A DNA stretch of 64,000 nt from Thalassobacterium maritimum (GTDB lineage Bacteria > Verrucomicrobiota > Verrucomicrobiia > Opitutales > Coraliomargaritaceae): assembly GCF_031127805.1 (NCBI RefSeq), contig NZ_JARXHW010000022.1, forward strand, positions 10,389 through 74,388. The letters run 5' to 3'. Shown one piece after another: positions 9,512 to 18,415 of this stretch. The notes below the pieces were generated by a model, which was not told the DNA's origin, searched no databases, and saw only the letters and a list, made by a program, of their open reading frames with translations. Position 1 is the stretch's first letter. Each line of letters begins with the position of its first letter. The position numbers and the translations under genes are program-made.

Positions 9512-10153
9512 ATGAAAGACCTAACTACGCGCCAACAAGAAATCCTAACTTTTATTGAGCACTACGAATGGAGAAATGGCTACTGGCCAAGCATTCGGGA
9601 AATCCAAGAAAAGTTCAACTTCAAGAGCACCAACGCAGTCATGGGCCATCTGCGCGCATTGGAGCGAAAAGACTGCATCGAGCGCATACCAGGCCAAGCG
9701 CGCACCTTCCGCATCAACCGCCCCGATGCGCCGGACTTGAACGAAATCCCAGAAGATGCAACCGAGGTCGTCGACATCCCTGTGATGGGCGACATCGCAG
9801 CAGGGTACCCCGATCGTGTCGAACCCGCGGGTGAGATCGGCCGACTGCAAGTGGACATCGCCAGTGCGGGCTTTTCCAGTCGCCGCCGCAGCTTTGCACT
9901 TCAAGTGCGTGGCGACAGCATGGTCGACGCCGAGATCTACGAGGGTGACATGGTGGTCATTGAGCCTCGCGACCCGCGCGATGGCGACATCGTCGCCGCC
10001 CTGATCGACGGCGAAACCACCCTCAAGCGCTATATGCAGAAAGGCAATGAGCACCCCTACCTCAAAGCTGAAAACAAATTCTACCCAGAGCTCTACCCCG
10101 TCAATGAATTGACCGTGCAGGGCGTGGCTAAGGCGGTGGTGCGAAATCTATAG
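9512..10153 (+). CDS. lexA: LexA SOS repressor / self-cleaving protease
   Basis: 213-residue SOS master repressor. The N-terminal winged helix covers residues 1-70 (MKDLTTRQQEILTFIE, then IREIQEKFNFKSTNAVMGHL). The C-terminal S24 peptidase domain carries the autocleavage site Ala97-Gly98, nucleophile Ser136 in GDSM and general base Lys172 in ETTLKRY. RecA filaments on damaged DNA trigger its cleavage and release the SOS genes. I start at ATG 9512: upstream in-frame ATGs (9464, 9479) would lie inside the promoter and operator. It stands alone, with a MATE gene upstream and a VOC gene downstream. Confidence 0.96.
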   Translation: MKDLTTRQQEILTFIEHYEWRNGYWPSIREIQEKFNFKSTNAVMGHLRALERKDCIERIPGQARTFRINRPDAPDLNEIPEDATEVVDIPVMGDIAAGYPDRVEPAGEIGRLQVDIASAGFSSRRRSFALQVRGDSMVDAEIYEGDMVVIEPRDPRDGDIVAALIDGETTLKRYMQKGNEHPYLKAENKFYPELYPVNELTVQGVAKAVVRNL

Positions 10154-10236
10154 TTGCCGCTCTGGACTTATCAGTCGTATCGTTGTATACTACCACCTTC
10201 ATTTCTAAAACTCATAGAACTCTACCTAGACATAGC

Positions 10237-10623
10237 ATGCCCGTTACATTTGACCACACCCGCATTCGCGTTTCCAACCTTGAAAAGTCGATCGACTGGT
10301 ACTGCCAGACCTGCGGCTTCGAAGTGCTCAAGCGCACCGATAAATCCCCCAGTGGCAATCAGCTGGCACACCTACAGATCCCAGGTAGTGCACATAATTT
10401 AGAGCTCACTCACTCGCCCGACTACGAAGTCAAGGTGCCCGAAGACTTAGTCCACACCTGCATCCGCGTAGATGACATTGTCGAATACTGCAGCATGCTG
10501 GAAGGCTTGGACCTCACACTCGATCTCTGGCCCGAAAACTGGCGCGAAAAATTTAAAGATGGCAAAAAGATGGCCTTTATCACCGACCCCGACGGTTACG
10601 AGGTCGAGATTTTGGAACATTAA
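10237..10623 (+). CDS. VOC-fold protein, glyoxalase I-like
   Basis: 128-residue vicinal-oxygen-chelate protein starting MPVTFDHTRIRVSNLEKS. It has the two beta-alpha-beta-beta-beta modules of lactoylglutathione lyase-like enzymes: the first opens with DHTRIRV and the second with VHTCIRVDD, each giving a likely metal-ligand histidine, and the C-terminal DPDGYEVEILE supplies the usual glutamate. Methylglyoxal detoxification is the most common role, but the VOC family is broad and the substrate is not certain. An upstream in-frame ATG at 10183 would add 18 residues without homology, so I use 10237. It follows lexA by 83 bases. Confidence 0.82.
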   Translation: MPVTFDHTRIRVSNLEKSIDWYCQTCGFEVLKRTDKSPSGNQLAHLQIPGSAHNLELTHSPDYEVKVPEDLVHTCIRVDDIVEYCSMLEGLDLTLDLWPENWREKFKDGKKMAFITDPDGYEVEILEH

Positions 10624-10745
10624 TTCTCGCCAGCCGTAGCGAAACCGCCCAAAAGCAGGCAAAGGTTTCCAGATTCAACGAATCACCGCTCTGCGCCGCA
10701 GATAATCATACCTAGTTTGATGATGGATCCGATACTTAGGATATC

Positions 10746-11732
10746 ATGCGAACAGGAAAAGATTTAATATTGGCGACGCGCGAGTTTGCCCAGGATAACA
10801 CAGCCAAGAGTTGGACGGCGATTGTATCGACCGCCCTGCTCATGCTGGCAGCGACCTGCGCGATCCTCTTGTTTGCGAACTGGTGGTTTTTACAGCTGCC
10901 CATCTCATTGCTACTCGGGCTACTGATGGTGCGTATGTTTGTGATCTATCACGACCACCAGCACCACGCGATTTTACCACGTTCCAAACTGGCAAAAGTG
11001 ATCATGCGCGCTTGGGGCATCTTTGCAATGACGCCGAGCTGCATCTGGCAACACTCACACAACCATCACCACAATCACAACTCCAAGCTGCGCAGCACCC
11101 ACATCGGCTCTTATCCTGTGATGACGACAGAGCGTTACAAAAACTCGTCTCAACAGGAGCGCAAAAAGTACTTAATGATGCGCCACCCGGTCACGATTCT
11201 ACTGGGTTACTTCACTGTCTTCATCCTCGGCATGTGCATTGTGCCGATGCTAGAAAACATCAAAGCCAACAAAGACTCTCTACTGGCCCTCATATTCCAT
11301 GCCCTACTCTATGCCATCGTGACTGTCACACTTGGCTGGCAGATGGCATTTTTTGCGCTATTTTTGCCCTTCTTCATCGCAAGTGCTCTGGGCTCCTACC
11401 TCTTTTACGCGCAGCACAACTTTCCCCAAGTCATCTTTCGCGAAAAAGAAGGCTGGTCTTATGAAGGTGCAGCTCTGGATTCTTCGAGCTACTGCAAGAT
11501 GGGCCCTTTCATGAATTACATGACAGGCAATATCGGCTACCATCACATTCACCATTTGAATGCGAAGATTCCCTTCTACCGCCTACCTGAAGCGTATGCA
11601 AAGATGCCCGAGCTACAGACCCATCGCACCACCAGCCTAAGCCCGCAGGAAGTCCTACGCTGCTTGAGCTTGAAAGTTTGGGATGTTGAGCAGCAAAAAT
11701 TGCTGCCACTAAAAGAGGCACTTGCCAACTAA
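10746..11732 (+). CDS. Membrane fatty acid desaturase
   Basis: 328-residue integral-membrane di-iron desaturase or hydroxylase. The three histidine boxes are clear: HDHQHH (69-74), HSHNHHH (103-109) and HHIHH (266-270). Together they give the eight or more histidines that bind the di-iron centre. Four or so membrane helices lie between the boxes (about 25-65 and 150-215). The box spacing and the third-box context GNIGYHHIHHL match acyl-lipid delta-12/omega-3 type desaturases and related carotenoid enzymes. It introduces double bonds into membrane lipids, a typical cold or fluidity adaptation. It converges with citramalate synthase, only 35 bases away, and I see no clear terminator between. 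Confidence 0.88.
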   Translation: MRTGKDLILATREFAQDNTAKSWTAIVSTALLMLAATCAILLFANWWFLQLPISLLLGLLMVRMFVIYHDHQHHAILPRSKLAKVIMRAWGIFAMTPSCIWQHSHNHHHNHNSKLRSTHIGSYPVMTTERYKNSSQQERKKYLMMRHPVTILLGYFTVFILGMCIVPMLENIKANKDSLLALIFHALLYAIVTVTLGWQMAFFALFLPFFIASALGSYLFYAQHNFPQVIFREKEGWSYEGAALDSSSYCKMGPFMNYMTGNIGYHHIHHLNAKIPFYRLPEAYAKMPELQTHRTTSLSPQEVLRCLSLKVWDVEQQKLLPLKEALAN

Positions 11733-11767
11733 TAGTTCGCAATAGTCGATTGCCAACAAGCAATCAA

Positions 11768-13345
11768 TTACTCCCCAGACTCAAGTAGGATTTTGTATTC
11801 CATCGAGTCGACCAACGCTTCCCAAGTTGCTTCGATGATGTTATCGCTGGCGCCCACAGTACCCCAGATTTCTTTACCATCTGTAGACTCAATCTGCACA
11901 CGAGTAATCGCATCCGCGCCATGCTGGCTATCGAGAATGCGCACCTTAAAGTCGATCAGCTCAACTTCCATGATCTCTGGAAAGACAGGTGCAATCGCCT
12001 TACGTAAAGCATCGTCCAGTGCGCCCACCGGCCCACTGGCCTCCGCCACAGTGTGATGTATCTCCTCGCCGATTTTCACCTGCACAGTGGCTTCCGAGAC
12101 CGTGCGGTTCAAAGCGGATTGATGCCCCACCATGACACGGTAACCGATCAACTCTAATTCGTCCTTCTTTCCCTTAAGGAAGCGCTTCAGTAAGAGCTTA
12201 AATGATGCATCGGCAGCCTCATAGCCGTATCCCCGGAACTCGAGCTCTTTAAGCTCGGCCAGAAAGTCCTTCAACTCCGGCGAGCGGGCATCCAAGTCTA
12301 CGCCGATTTCTTTCGCCTTCATCATCACACTACTACGGCCGGACATGTCCGATACTAATACACGAGTGCGATTACCCACCAATTCAGGTTCGATGTGCTC
12401 GTAGCTGTGCTTCACCTTAGCAGCCGCATCGGCGTGCACGCCCCCCTTATGTGCAAAAGCAGCAGGCCCCACAAAAGGTGCAGAGTTATCCGATGCACGA
12501 TTCGCCATCTCATCCACAAAAAGCGAAAGATCTCTCAACTGATGCAGGTTGGCCGCACAATTCAGTTCCTTGCCCATCTTTAAAATCAGATTCGGCATGA
12601 TGGTTGTCAGATTGCCATTCCCATTGCGTTCACCGACCCCATTGATCGTTCCTTGCACTAAGGCGGCGCCTGACTCGACACCCGCGAGTGATACTGCGAC
12701 GCCTAGCCCCGAATCATTGTGACAATGCACGCCAATCGGAGTTTCTGGGAAGTGCGCCACGACCCGGCTCACGATGTCGTTCACCTCAGAGACGAGTTTG
12801 CCGCCATTCGTATCACAGAGCGTCAAATTGACCGCCCCGCCGCGCTTGGCAGCTTCCAAAGTTTTGAGAGCATATTCGGGATTATCGCAGAAACCGTCGA
12901 AGAAGTGCTCCGCATCGTAAATCACCTCGCGCCCATTTTCTGTCAGGAAGCGGACCGAATCTTCGATCATTTTAAGATTCTCCTCTGCAGTGGTCCGCAG
13001 AATTTCTTCCACATGCAGTAACCAAGTCTTACCAAAAATAGTCACTACTGGCGTCTTCGCATCCAACAGCAGCTTCAGTTGCGGGTCCTCCTCTGCACTC
13101 AAGCTCGCACGGCGTGTCGAGCCGAAGGCCGAGATTTTAGCATGCTTCAGCGTCAGCTTCTGCGCTTCTTCAAAGAATGCCATATCGCGCGGGTTCGAGC
13201 CTGGCCAGCCACCTTCGATATAATCGATACCAAACTGATCCAGTTTCTCCGCAACACGGATCTTCCCGGCCACAGTAAAAGAAACACCCTCGCCCTGTGT
13301 GCCGTCGCGGAGTGTGGTATCGTAAATTTTAATCGCTTGTGTCAT
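11768..13345 (-). CDS. cimA: (R)-citramalate synthase
   Basis: 525-residue member of the HMG-CoA-lyase-like/LeuA superfamily, of the TIGR00977 citramalate-synthase type. It condenses pyruvate with acetyl-CoA to citramalate, the first step of the threonine-independent route to isoleucine. The N-terminal TIM barrel opens with YDTTLRDGTQGEG (metal Asp and catalytic Arg); the metal-binding HCHND motif follows, then GNGNLTT. The C-terminal third is the LeuA dimer allosteric domain (about 395-520), the likely site of isoleucine feedback. I start at ATG 13345 (MTQAIKIYDTT); the frame is open 31 codons further but those residues are not conserved-looking. Some relatives are annotated 2-isopropylmalate synthase; the GEG motif and insertion pattern favour citramalate synthase. 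Confidence 0.9.
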   Translation of the reverse strand: MTQAIKIYDTTLRDGTQGEGVSFTVAGKIRVAEKLDQFGIDYIEGGWPGSNPRDMAFFEEAQKLTLKHAKISAFGSTRRASLSAEEDPQLKLLLDAKTPVVTIFGKTWLLHVEEILRTTAEENLKMIEDSVRFLTENGREVIYDAEHFFDGFCDNPEYALKTLEAAKRGGAVNLTLCDTNGGKLVSEVNDIVSRVVAHFPETPIGVHCHNDSGLGVAVSLAGVESGAALVQGTINGVGERNGNGNLTTIMPNLILKMGKELNCAANLHQLRDLSLFVDEMANRASDNSAPFVGPAAFAHKGGVHADAAAKVKHSYEHIEPELVGNRTRVLVSDMSGRSSVMMKAKEIGVDLDARSPELKDFLAELKELEFRGYGYEAADASFKLLLKRFLKGKKDELELIGYRVMVGHQSALNRTVSEATVQVKIGEEIHHTVAEASGPVGALDDALRKAIAPVFPEIMEVELIDFKVRILDSQHGADAITRVQIESTDGKEIWGTVGASDNIIEATWEALVDSMEYKILLESGE

Positions 13346-13550
13346 AATGCTAGCAGAATTGGAAAGCGGAGAAAAACAATGCTTCTGGCCATGCGGCGCA
13401 AACCAAAAAATGACATCTCCGTCGACAAAGCACTCCAAGCCTCACGCAGCAAGCAGTGAAATACGCAATCTGCCCCCGAAGGGAGCCCTCTCGAACTGCC
13501 TGCAAGCAAGCAATTACAGATGAACCAAGCGCGGCTAGCTATGTAGATGC

Positions 13551-13583
13551 AAAAAAAGCGCTTCGAATGAACGAAGCGCTTTT
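13551..13583 (-). terminator. Terminator of the tRNA-Gln pair
   Basis: Read on the minus strand, AAAAGCGCTTCG and CGAAGCGCTTTT form a perfect 12-bp stem around a six-base loop and are followed by a seven-T run. It sits 4 bases after the 3' end of the second tRNA-Gln gene. Confidence 0.88.
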
Positions 13584-13587
13584 AAAG

Positions 13588-13661
13588 TGGCAGGCTCACA
13601 GGGATTTGAACCCCGACAAACGGTACCAAAAACCGTTGTGCTACCATTACACCATGAGCCT
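13588..13661 (-). tRNA. tRNA-Gln (UUG), second copy
   Basis: A 74-nt cloverleaf with encoded CCA. The acceptor stem AGGCTCA pairs perfectly with TGAGCCT, with an A1-U72 pair and G73 discriminator as expected for tRNA-Gln. The anticodon loop TTTTGGT gives anticodon TTG. The T arm contains GGTTCAAATCC. It is identical to the copy at 13754-13827 and lies downstream of it in the same transcript. Confidence 0.97.
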
Positions 13662-13753
13662 AATGAAAATATACTGTGAACGATGAACTACGCTGCGAGA
13701 CTTGCAACGCAAATCAATAAACAGCACTCCGCGAATACAGAGTTAAATAAAAG

Positions 13754-13827
13754 TGGCAGGCTCACAGGGATTTGAACCCCGACAAACGGTACCAAAAACC
13801 GTTGTGCTACCATTACACCATGAGCCT
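13754..13827 (-). tRNA. tRNA-Gln (UUG), first copy
   Basis: Identical in sequence to the copy at 13588-13661, including encoded CCA, and with several matching flanking bases on both sides, so it arose by a recent tandem duplication or is kept identical by conversion. The two genes are about 92 bases apart and end at a shared terminator. Confidence 0.97.
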
Positions 13828-13992
13828 AATGAAGACCGGGAGAGTAGAAATCAAATTGCACTCGTCAAGCCCTCTATTCATTTTTTTTAAGACAGTTTCT
13901 AAGCCTCGAAAATGGACTTGATGTTGACCTATTTATGACATCGCCAGAGTCTAGCCCATTGCATAGCACTAGGCGCCAGCGCCTAATTAATC

Positions 13993-14613
13993 ATGAATAC
14001 AACGATTTTACTCATTCTCACTCCATTCATTACAGCTGGTATCGGCTGGCTCACGAACTGGGTCGCGATCCAAATGCTCTTCCATCCGCGCGTACCGATG
14101 CGGGTGTTTTTTTGGAAATGGCAGGGACTCATCCCACGCCGTCAACAGCAATTAGCCGCGGAATCGGCTGAAATTATTGAGCGCGAAATTCTACAACAAC
14201 ACATGATTTTGCACGAAATTCGCAAAATTGAGCTGGGTCCTTACTTAGAAGAAGCGGCCCATAAGGTCGTCTGGGAGCGCATTGGCCCACAACTCAAAGC
14301 GATTCCACTGCTCGGCAGCTTTATTAACGACGGCACGCTGGCAAAGTTTGAAGTGATTGCGGCGGCCTCCATGAAAGAGGAAGCGGGGCCACTGATGGAA
14401 AAAGTCGCCACCCAATTTGAAGCCTCAGTCAATTTACGTCAAATGATCGAAGACAACATTGCAGCCTTCGATCTCGACCGCCTGGAGGGCATCGTCAACC
14501 AGGTCGCCCAACGAGAGTTTAAAACCATTGAACGCCTGGGCGCAGTGCTCGGTTTTATAATTGGTTGCATACAAGTCGCGCTCTTCTGGGCGACTGGCAC
14601 AGTTACACTATAA
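13993..14613 (+). CDS. DUF445 family membrane protein
   Basis: 206-residue protein of the DUF445 (YheB-like) family. An N-terminal membrane helix (about 4-24) contains LTPFITAGIGWLTNWVAIQMLF, the family hallmark, followed by HPRVPMRVFFWKWQGLIPRRQ. A long amphipathic helical body leads to a second membrane helix at the C-terminus (about 180-203). The function is unknown; family members are envelope-associated. It begins 165 bases after the tRNA pair and is followed by ispG after 33 bases, so the two may be cotranscribed. Confidence 0.85.
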   Translation: MNTTILLILTPFITAGIGWLTNWVAIQMLFHPRVPMRVFFWKWQGLIPRRQQQLAAESAEIIEREILQQHMILHEIRKIELGPYLEEAAHKVVWERIGPQLKAIPLLGSFINDGTLAKFEVIAAASMKEEAGPLMEKVATQFEASVNLRQMIEDNIAAFDLDRLEGIVNQVAQREFKTIERLGAVLGFIIGCIQVALFWATGTVTL

Positions 14614-14646
14614 AAACTCAATTTCCTCACAGATTTTCTCTCGACC

Positions 14647-16695
14647 ATGCTAGACAGTTCTAAGCTTCTTTACTGCGACTCACGCTATCAGGCCAAACGC
14701 CGCGTTTCTCGCGTCATCGACGTCGGCGGCGTCAAAATTGGTGGCGATCAACCGATCCGCGTCCAATCAATGACGACCACCAACACGCAAGATGTCGACG
14801 CGACCGTGGCCCAGACCCTGGCACTGGCTGAGGCAGGCTGCGAGATCGTCCGCATCACCGCTCCCAATAAGCAAGCCGCAGCCGCATTGGGCGAAATTTC
14901 TAAGAAATTACGTGCCGCTAAATGCGATGTCCCGCTCGTCGCCGACATTCACTTTCTCCCAGCAGCCGCCATGGAGGCCGCCAAGCATGTCGAAAAAGTG
15001 CGCATCAACCCAGGCAACTATGCCGACAAAAAGAAGTTTGCGGTGCTCGAATACAGTGATGCGGACTACCAGGAAGAGCTCGAGCGTCTACATGAATCTT
15101 TTAGTCCGATCGTATTGCGTTGCAAGGAACTCGGTCGCGCCATGCGCATCGGCACTAACCATGGTTCGCTCTCGGATCGCCTGATGAACCGCTATGGGGA
15201 CTCCCCGCTCGGCATGGTGGAGAGTGCTCTGGAATTTATCCGCATCGCGGAAAGCCATAATTACTACGACATCTGTCTTTCGATGAAGTCCAGCAACCCG
15301 AAAGTTATGATCGAGGCCTACCGCCTCGCGGTTGCTCGTATGAAACAAGAAGGCATGAACTACCCACTCCACCTCGGAGTCACTGAAGCTGGCGATGGCG
15401 AAGACGCCCGGGTAAAAAGCTCCATCGGTATCGGCGCCCTGCTCAACGACGGCCTCGGCGACACGATCCGCGTCTCACTCACAGAAGACCCGATCTACGA
15501 AGTGCCCGTCGCTCGCGATCTTGCCGCCAAGGCGATGGCACTCTGGCAACAGCAGGCAGACAGCCCCCTGCCAGAGCTGACTAAGGACCGCGTCGATCCT
15601 TTCGATTTCCGCAAACGTGCCACCCGCCCCATCACTTTGAGTGAACAGTGCACACTGGGTGGCGAGTGTGTGCCCGCAGTCGTCGTGAAGACGCAGCACG
15701 CAATCAGCGAAGTGGCGGCGATCGTGCAAGATGTCTGTCGCACGCAAACCACACTCAAAGACAGCAAACTCGAAGGCCTGCAGCTCAGCATTGAAACGCC
15801 AGAGGATTTTCAACACTTTACCGCTCTGCACGAAGCACTGCACAGTGTGGTGCAAGCCTTCGTGCTGGAACTCTCCGACGCCATCGACATCGAGCACCTG
15901 CAAGCGGTCGATTGGCCCGAGGGCCTTTCAGGCACCATTTTAGTGCAACAGATCAGCCGTGAGGATGCCTACTACGCAGCCAACCTATTACAATTTTGCC
16001 GCGACCAAGGCTTCGTATTCGCACTCGACACCAGTGCCGAAGCCTTGCGCGAAGAAATCGCACCACAGCTCAAGCCCATGGGCAGCGAAGCACTGATCCT
16101 CACAAGTAGCGCACCCACCGAGGGCCTGCATCCGGTCGGCAACTACCGCGCGCTCGCCGAAGCTGCCGAGGGCTGCGTGCCCGATGCACCGATCTGGCTG
16201 CGTAATTCTCTTTTCAATACACTGGCCGCGCAAGATTACTTTACGGACCGCTTACTGGAAAACAGTATTTTCACTGGCGCGCTGCTCTGCGATGGCATCG
16301 GCGACCTGATCAGTATCGAAACCGAGCCACTCTTGGAGAAAGGCACCACGCTTGCCTATAATATTTTACAAGGCGCCCGCGCCCGCATCAGTAAGACCGA
16401 GTTTGTTGCATGCCCCAGTTGTGGCCGCACACTATTCGACCTACAAAGCGTCACACAAAAAATTCGGGCGCGCACAGACCACTTAAAAGGAGTCACCATC
16501 GCGATCATGGGCTGCATCGTTAACGGCCCAGGCGAAATGGCCGACGCTGACTTTGGCTATGTGGGTGGCGCCCCCGCAAAGATCAATCTCTACGTGGGCA
16601 AGGAATGTGTAAAATATAATGTGCCTGCCGAAGAAGCACTCGACCGCCTCATCGACCTGATCAAAGAACACGACAAATGGGTCGAGCCGAGCTAA
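14647..16695 (+). CDS. ispG: 4-hydroxy-3-methylbut-2-enyl-diphosphate synthase, long three-domain form
   Basis: 682-residue [4Fe-4S] enzyme of the MEP pathway that reduces MEcPP to HMBPP for isoprenoid synthesis. The N-terminal TIM barrel (about 15-300) includes GDQPIRVQSMTTTNTQDV and DIHFLPAAA. The C-terminal cluster domain carries Cys589 and Cys592 (CPSCGRTLFDL) and Cys623 with NGPGE, whose glutamate acts in catalysis. Between them, residues about 310-570 form the extra domain found in plant, chlamydial, Bacteroidetes and verrucomicrobial IspG and absent from the two-domain E. coli form of about 370 residues. All key residues are present. The next gene starts 16 bases later. Confidence 0.96.
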   Translation: MLDSSKLLYCDSRYQAKRRVSRVIDVGGVKIGGDQPIRVQSMTTTNTQDVDATVAQTLALAEAGCEIVRITAPNKQAAAALGEISKKLRAAKCDVPLVADIHFLPAAAMEAAKHVEKVRINPGNYADKKKFAVLEYSDADYQEELERLHESFSPIVLRCKELGRAMRIGTNHGSLSDRLMNRYGDSPLGMVESALEFIRIAESHNYYDICLSMKSSNPKVMIEAYRLAVARMKQEGMNYPLHLGVTEAGDGEDARVKSSIGIGALLNDGLGDTIRVSLTEDPIYEVPVARDLAAKAMALWQQQADSPLPELTKDRVDPFDFRKRATRPITLSEQCTLGGECVPAVVVKTQHAISEVAAIVQDVCRTQTTLKDSKLEGLQLSIETPEDFQHFTALHEALHSVVQAFVLELSDAIDIEHLQAVDWPEGLSGTILVQQISREDAYYAANLLQFCRDQGFVFALDTSAEALREEIAPQLKPMGSEALILTSSAPTEGLHPVGNYRALAEAAEGCVPDAPIWLRNSLFNTLAAQDYFTDRLLENSIFTGALLCDGIGDLISIETEPLLEKGTTLAYNILQGARARISKTEFVACPSCGRTLFDLQSVTQKIRARTDHLKGVTIAIMGCIVNGPGEMADADFGYVGGAPAKINLYVGKECVKYNVPAEEALDRLIDLIKEHDKWVEPS

Positions 16696-16711
16696 CTCCC
16701 TGTATTCATCT

Positions 16712-17845
16712 ATGCCCTACACTACATTTATTGACTTAGGCATCGCAACTGCCTCCCCCGCAGCTGTCGGTGAGGCAACTCAATGGGACGTCATCATATT
16801 GGTCGGATCCATATTCTTAGCGCTAGGCTTTTCCTTCCTATGCTCGATCGCCGAGGCGGTATTACTCAGCGTCACGCCCTCCTATATCGAGAGCCTGCGC
16901 ACAAAACAACCCAAGCGAGCACAACGCCTACGGAAGCTCAAACTCGAGAACGTAGATCGCTCGCTAGCCGCCATCCTGACACTCAACACCATTGCCCACA
17001 CAGTCGGGGCAATTCTATCAGGCGCCAAAGCCACCGTTGTCTTTGGCAGCGCATGGTTCGGCGTATTTTCAGCGATCATGACTTTAATGATCCTCTTTCT
17101 ATCCGAAATCGTGCCCAAAACCCTAGGCGCGCTGTATTGGAAACAGCTGGTTAAGCCAACGGCATTCTTTGTCCAAAGCCTGATCTGGCTACTCTACCCC
17201 ATCGTGTGGCTCTCCGAGCATCTAACCAAATTTTTATCAGGTGACAAAAAAGCGCATGCCTTCAGTCGCGACGAGCTGATCTCCATGACCCGTATCGGAG
17301 AAGCCTCTGGACACATGCCCAAGAGCGAATCACGCATCCTAAAGAATTTATTTCGCCTAGAGACGCTCTGTGCGCAGGATATCATGACTCCACGCACCGT
17401 GATTGCAGCGATGCCGGAAACTGAAACACTCGCGCAGGCGCTCAGCACTGTCACGGAGCGCCCTTTCTCACGCATCCCCACCTACCAAGAAGATAAAGAT
17501 CATATTAGTGGCTTCGTACTTCGAGATGATGTATTAATGGCCAATGCTCGCGGTCAAGGAGAGACCACACTCGCACAAATCAGGCGCGATATCTTAAAAG
17601 TGCAAGACTCCGTATTACTGACAGAGCTCTTCGATGTTTTTTTAAAGGAGCGTGCCCACATTGCCATCGTACTCGACGAATACGGCGGCAGTAAAGGTCT
17701 CGTCACCTTAGAAGACCTGGTCGAAACCTTGATCGGTATCGAAATCATCGATGAAACCGACGACGTCGTCGACATGCGAGCCCTCGCTCGCAAGCGATGG
17801 CAAAATCGCGCCAAGTCGATGGGTCTAAACACCGAAGAATTCTAA
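16712..17845 (+). CDS. CNNM/HlyC-CorC family membrane protein (DUF21 and CBS domains)
   Basis: 377-residue protein with an N-terminal DUF21 (CNNM transmembrane) domain at about 20-195, with helices near 27-50, 90-125 and 140-170 and the conserved FLSEIVPKTLGALYWKQLVKP segment. A CBS pair lies at about 215-340 (IMTPRTVIAAMPETETLAQA; HIAIVLDEYGGSKGLVTLEDLVETLIGEI-like). The C-terminal CorC/HlyC domain of longer relatives is absent; the chain stops soon after the CBS pair. The family is linked to Mg2+/Co2+ or Na+ export and older annotations say hemolysin. It probably shares a transcript with ispG. Its stop overlaps the stop of the converging gene by 4 bases. Confidence 0.88.
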   Translation: MPYTTFIDLGIATASPAAVGEATQWDVIILVGSIFLALGFSFLCSIAEAVLLSVTPSYIESLRTKQPKRAQRLRKLKLENVDRSLAAILTLNTIAHTVGAILSGAKATVVFGSAWFGVFSAIMTLMILFLSEIVPKTLGALYWKQLVKPTAFFVQSLIWLLYPIVWLSEHLTKFLSGDKKAHAFSRDELISMTRIGEASGHMPKSESRILKNLFRLETLCAQDIMTPRTVIAAMPETETLAQALSTVTERPFSRIPTYQEDKDHISGFVLRDDVLMANARGQGETTLAQIRRDILKVQDSVLLTELFDVFLKERAHIAIVLDEYGGSKGLVTLEDLVETLIGIEIIDETDDVVDMRALARKRWQNRAKSMGLNTEEF

Positions 17846-18339
17846 GGCGCCCCTACTGTGACGACTTCGTGGATCAACCAATCCCCATCCAACTTACGCC
17901 AATAGATTTGATATTGAACGGAGTCACGCATGGCATCGTTACCTGCTAGAATTACACGAGCATTCACAGTCACACGCGACTTCGCTTCTGGATGCTGCTC
18001 ACTCAGCTCGACATCGTGTCGTAAAATAGCAACTGAAGCCGAGTCTACCTGATTCCAGACCGCCAAAAAGGCACGTCCCAACTCGTCTGGTCCTCCGGCG
18101 AAGGCGCGGCCCGCCAAATATTCCACTTTGGCATGCTCAGTAAAGCAGTTCGAGAGCTGACGACTCCGCGCAAGCGACTCAAAGGTCGAGACAGAGCCCT
18201 CCTTTTCGACCAATTCCGCCACCTGCTTTAACTGCTTACGAATCGCTCGCACCTCCCAATCCACCTGAAAATAGAAGTAGCCGCACAGCAGCAGTAATAC
18301 GCCGAAGACAATCGCACTAGTTTTTAACCGAGTAGACAT
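17842..18339 (-). CDS. Membrane-anchored protein of unknown function, possibly NTF2-like
   Basis: 165 residues from ATG 18339 (an in-frame ATG at 18366 adds nine). One N-terminal hydrophobic anchor (about 7-25) is followed by a helical stretch with Lys/Glu heptads (about 30-55) and an alpha/beta domain ending IYWRKLDGDWLIHEVVTVG. That closing strand pattern, W-K-x-D-G-x-W, recalls NTF2/SnoaL-like domains, but this is only suggestive. It is predicted to sit in the periplasm on a membrane tether. It lies downstream of the porin gene in the same direction (76-base gap) and may be cotranscribed with it. Confidence 0.7.
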   Translation of the reverse strand: MSTRLKTSAIVFGVLLLLCGYFYFQVDWEVRAIRKQLKQVAELVEKEGSVSTFESLARSRQLSNCFTEHAKVEYLAGRAFAGGPDELGRAFLAVWNQVDSASVAILRHDVELSEQHPEAKSRVTVNARVILAGNDAMRDSVQYQIYWRKLDGDWLIHEVVTVGAP

Positions 18340-18415
18340 CCAGCAAAGCTTTACTAGTTTCCCCAAAAGGTCAAATAAAGGCAGGCCTCATCGCAAACGC
18401 TTACACTGCCCTTCG

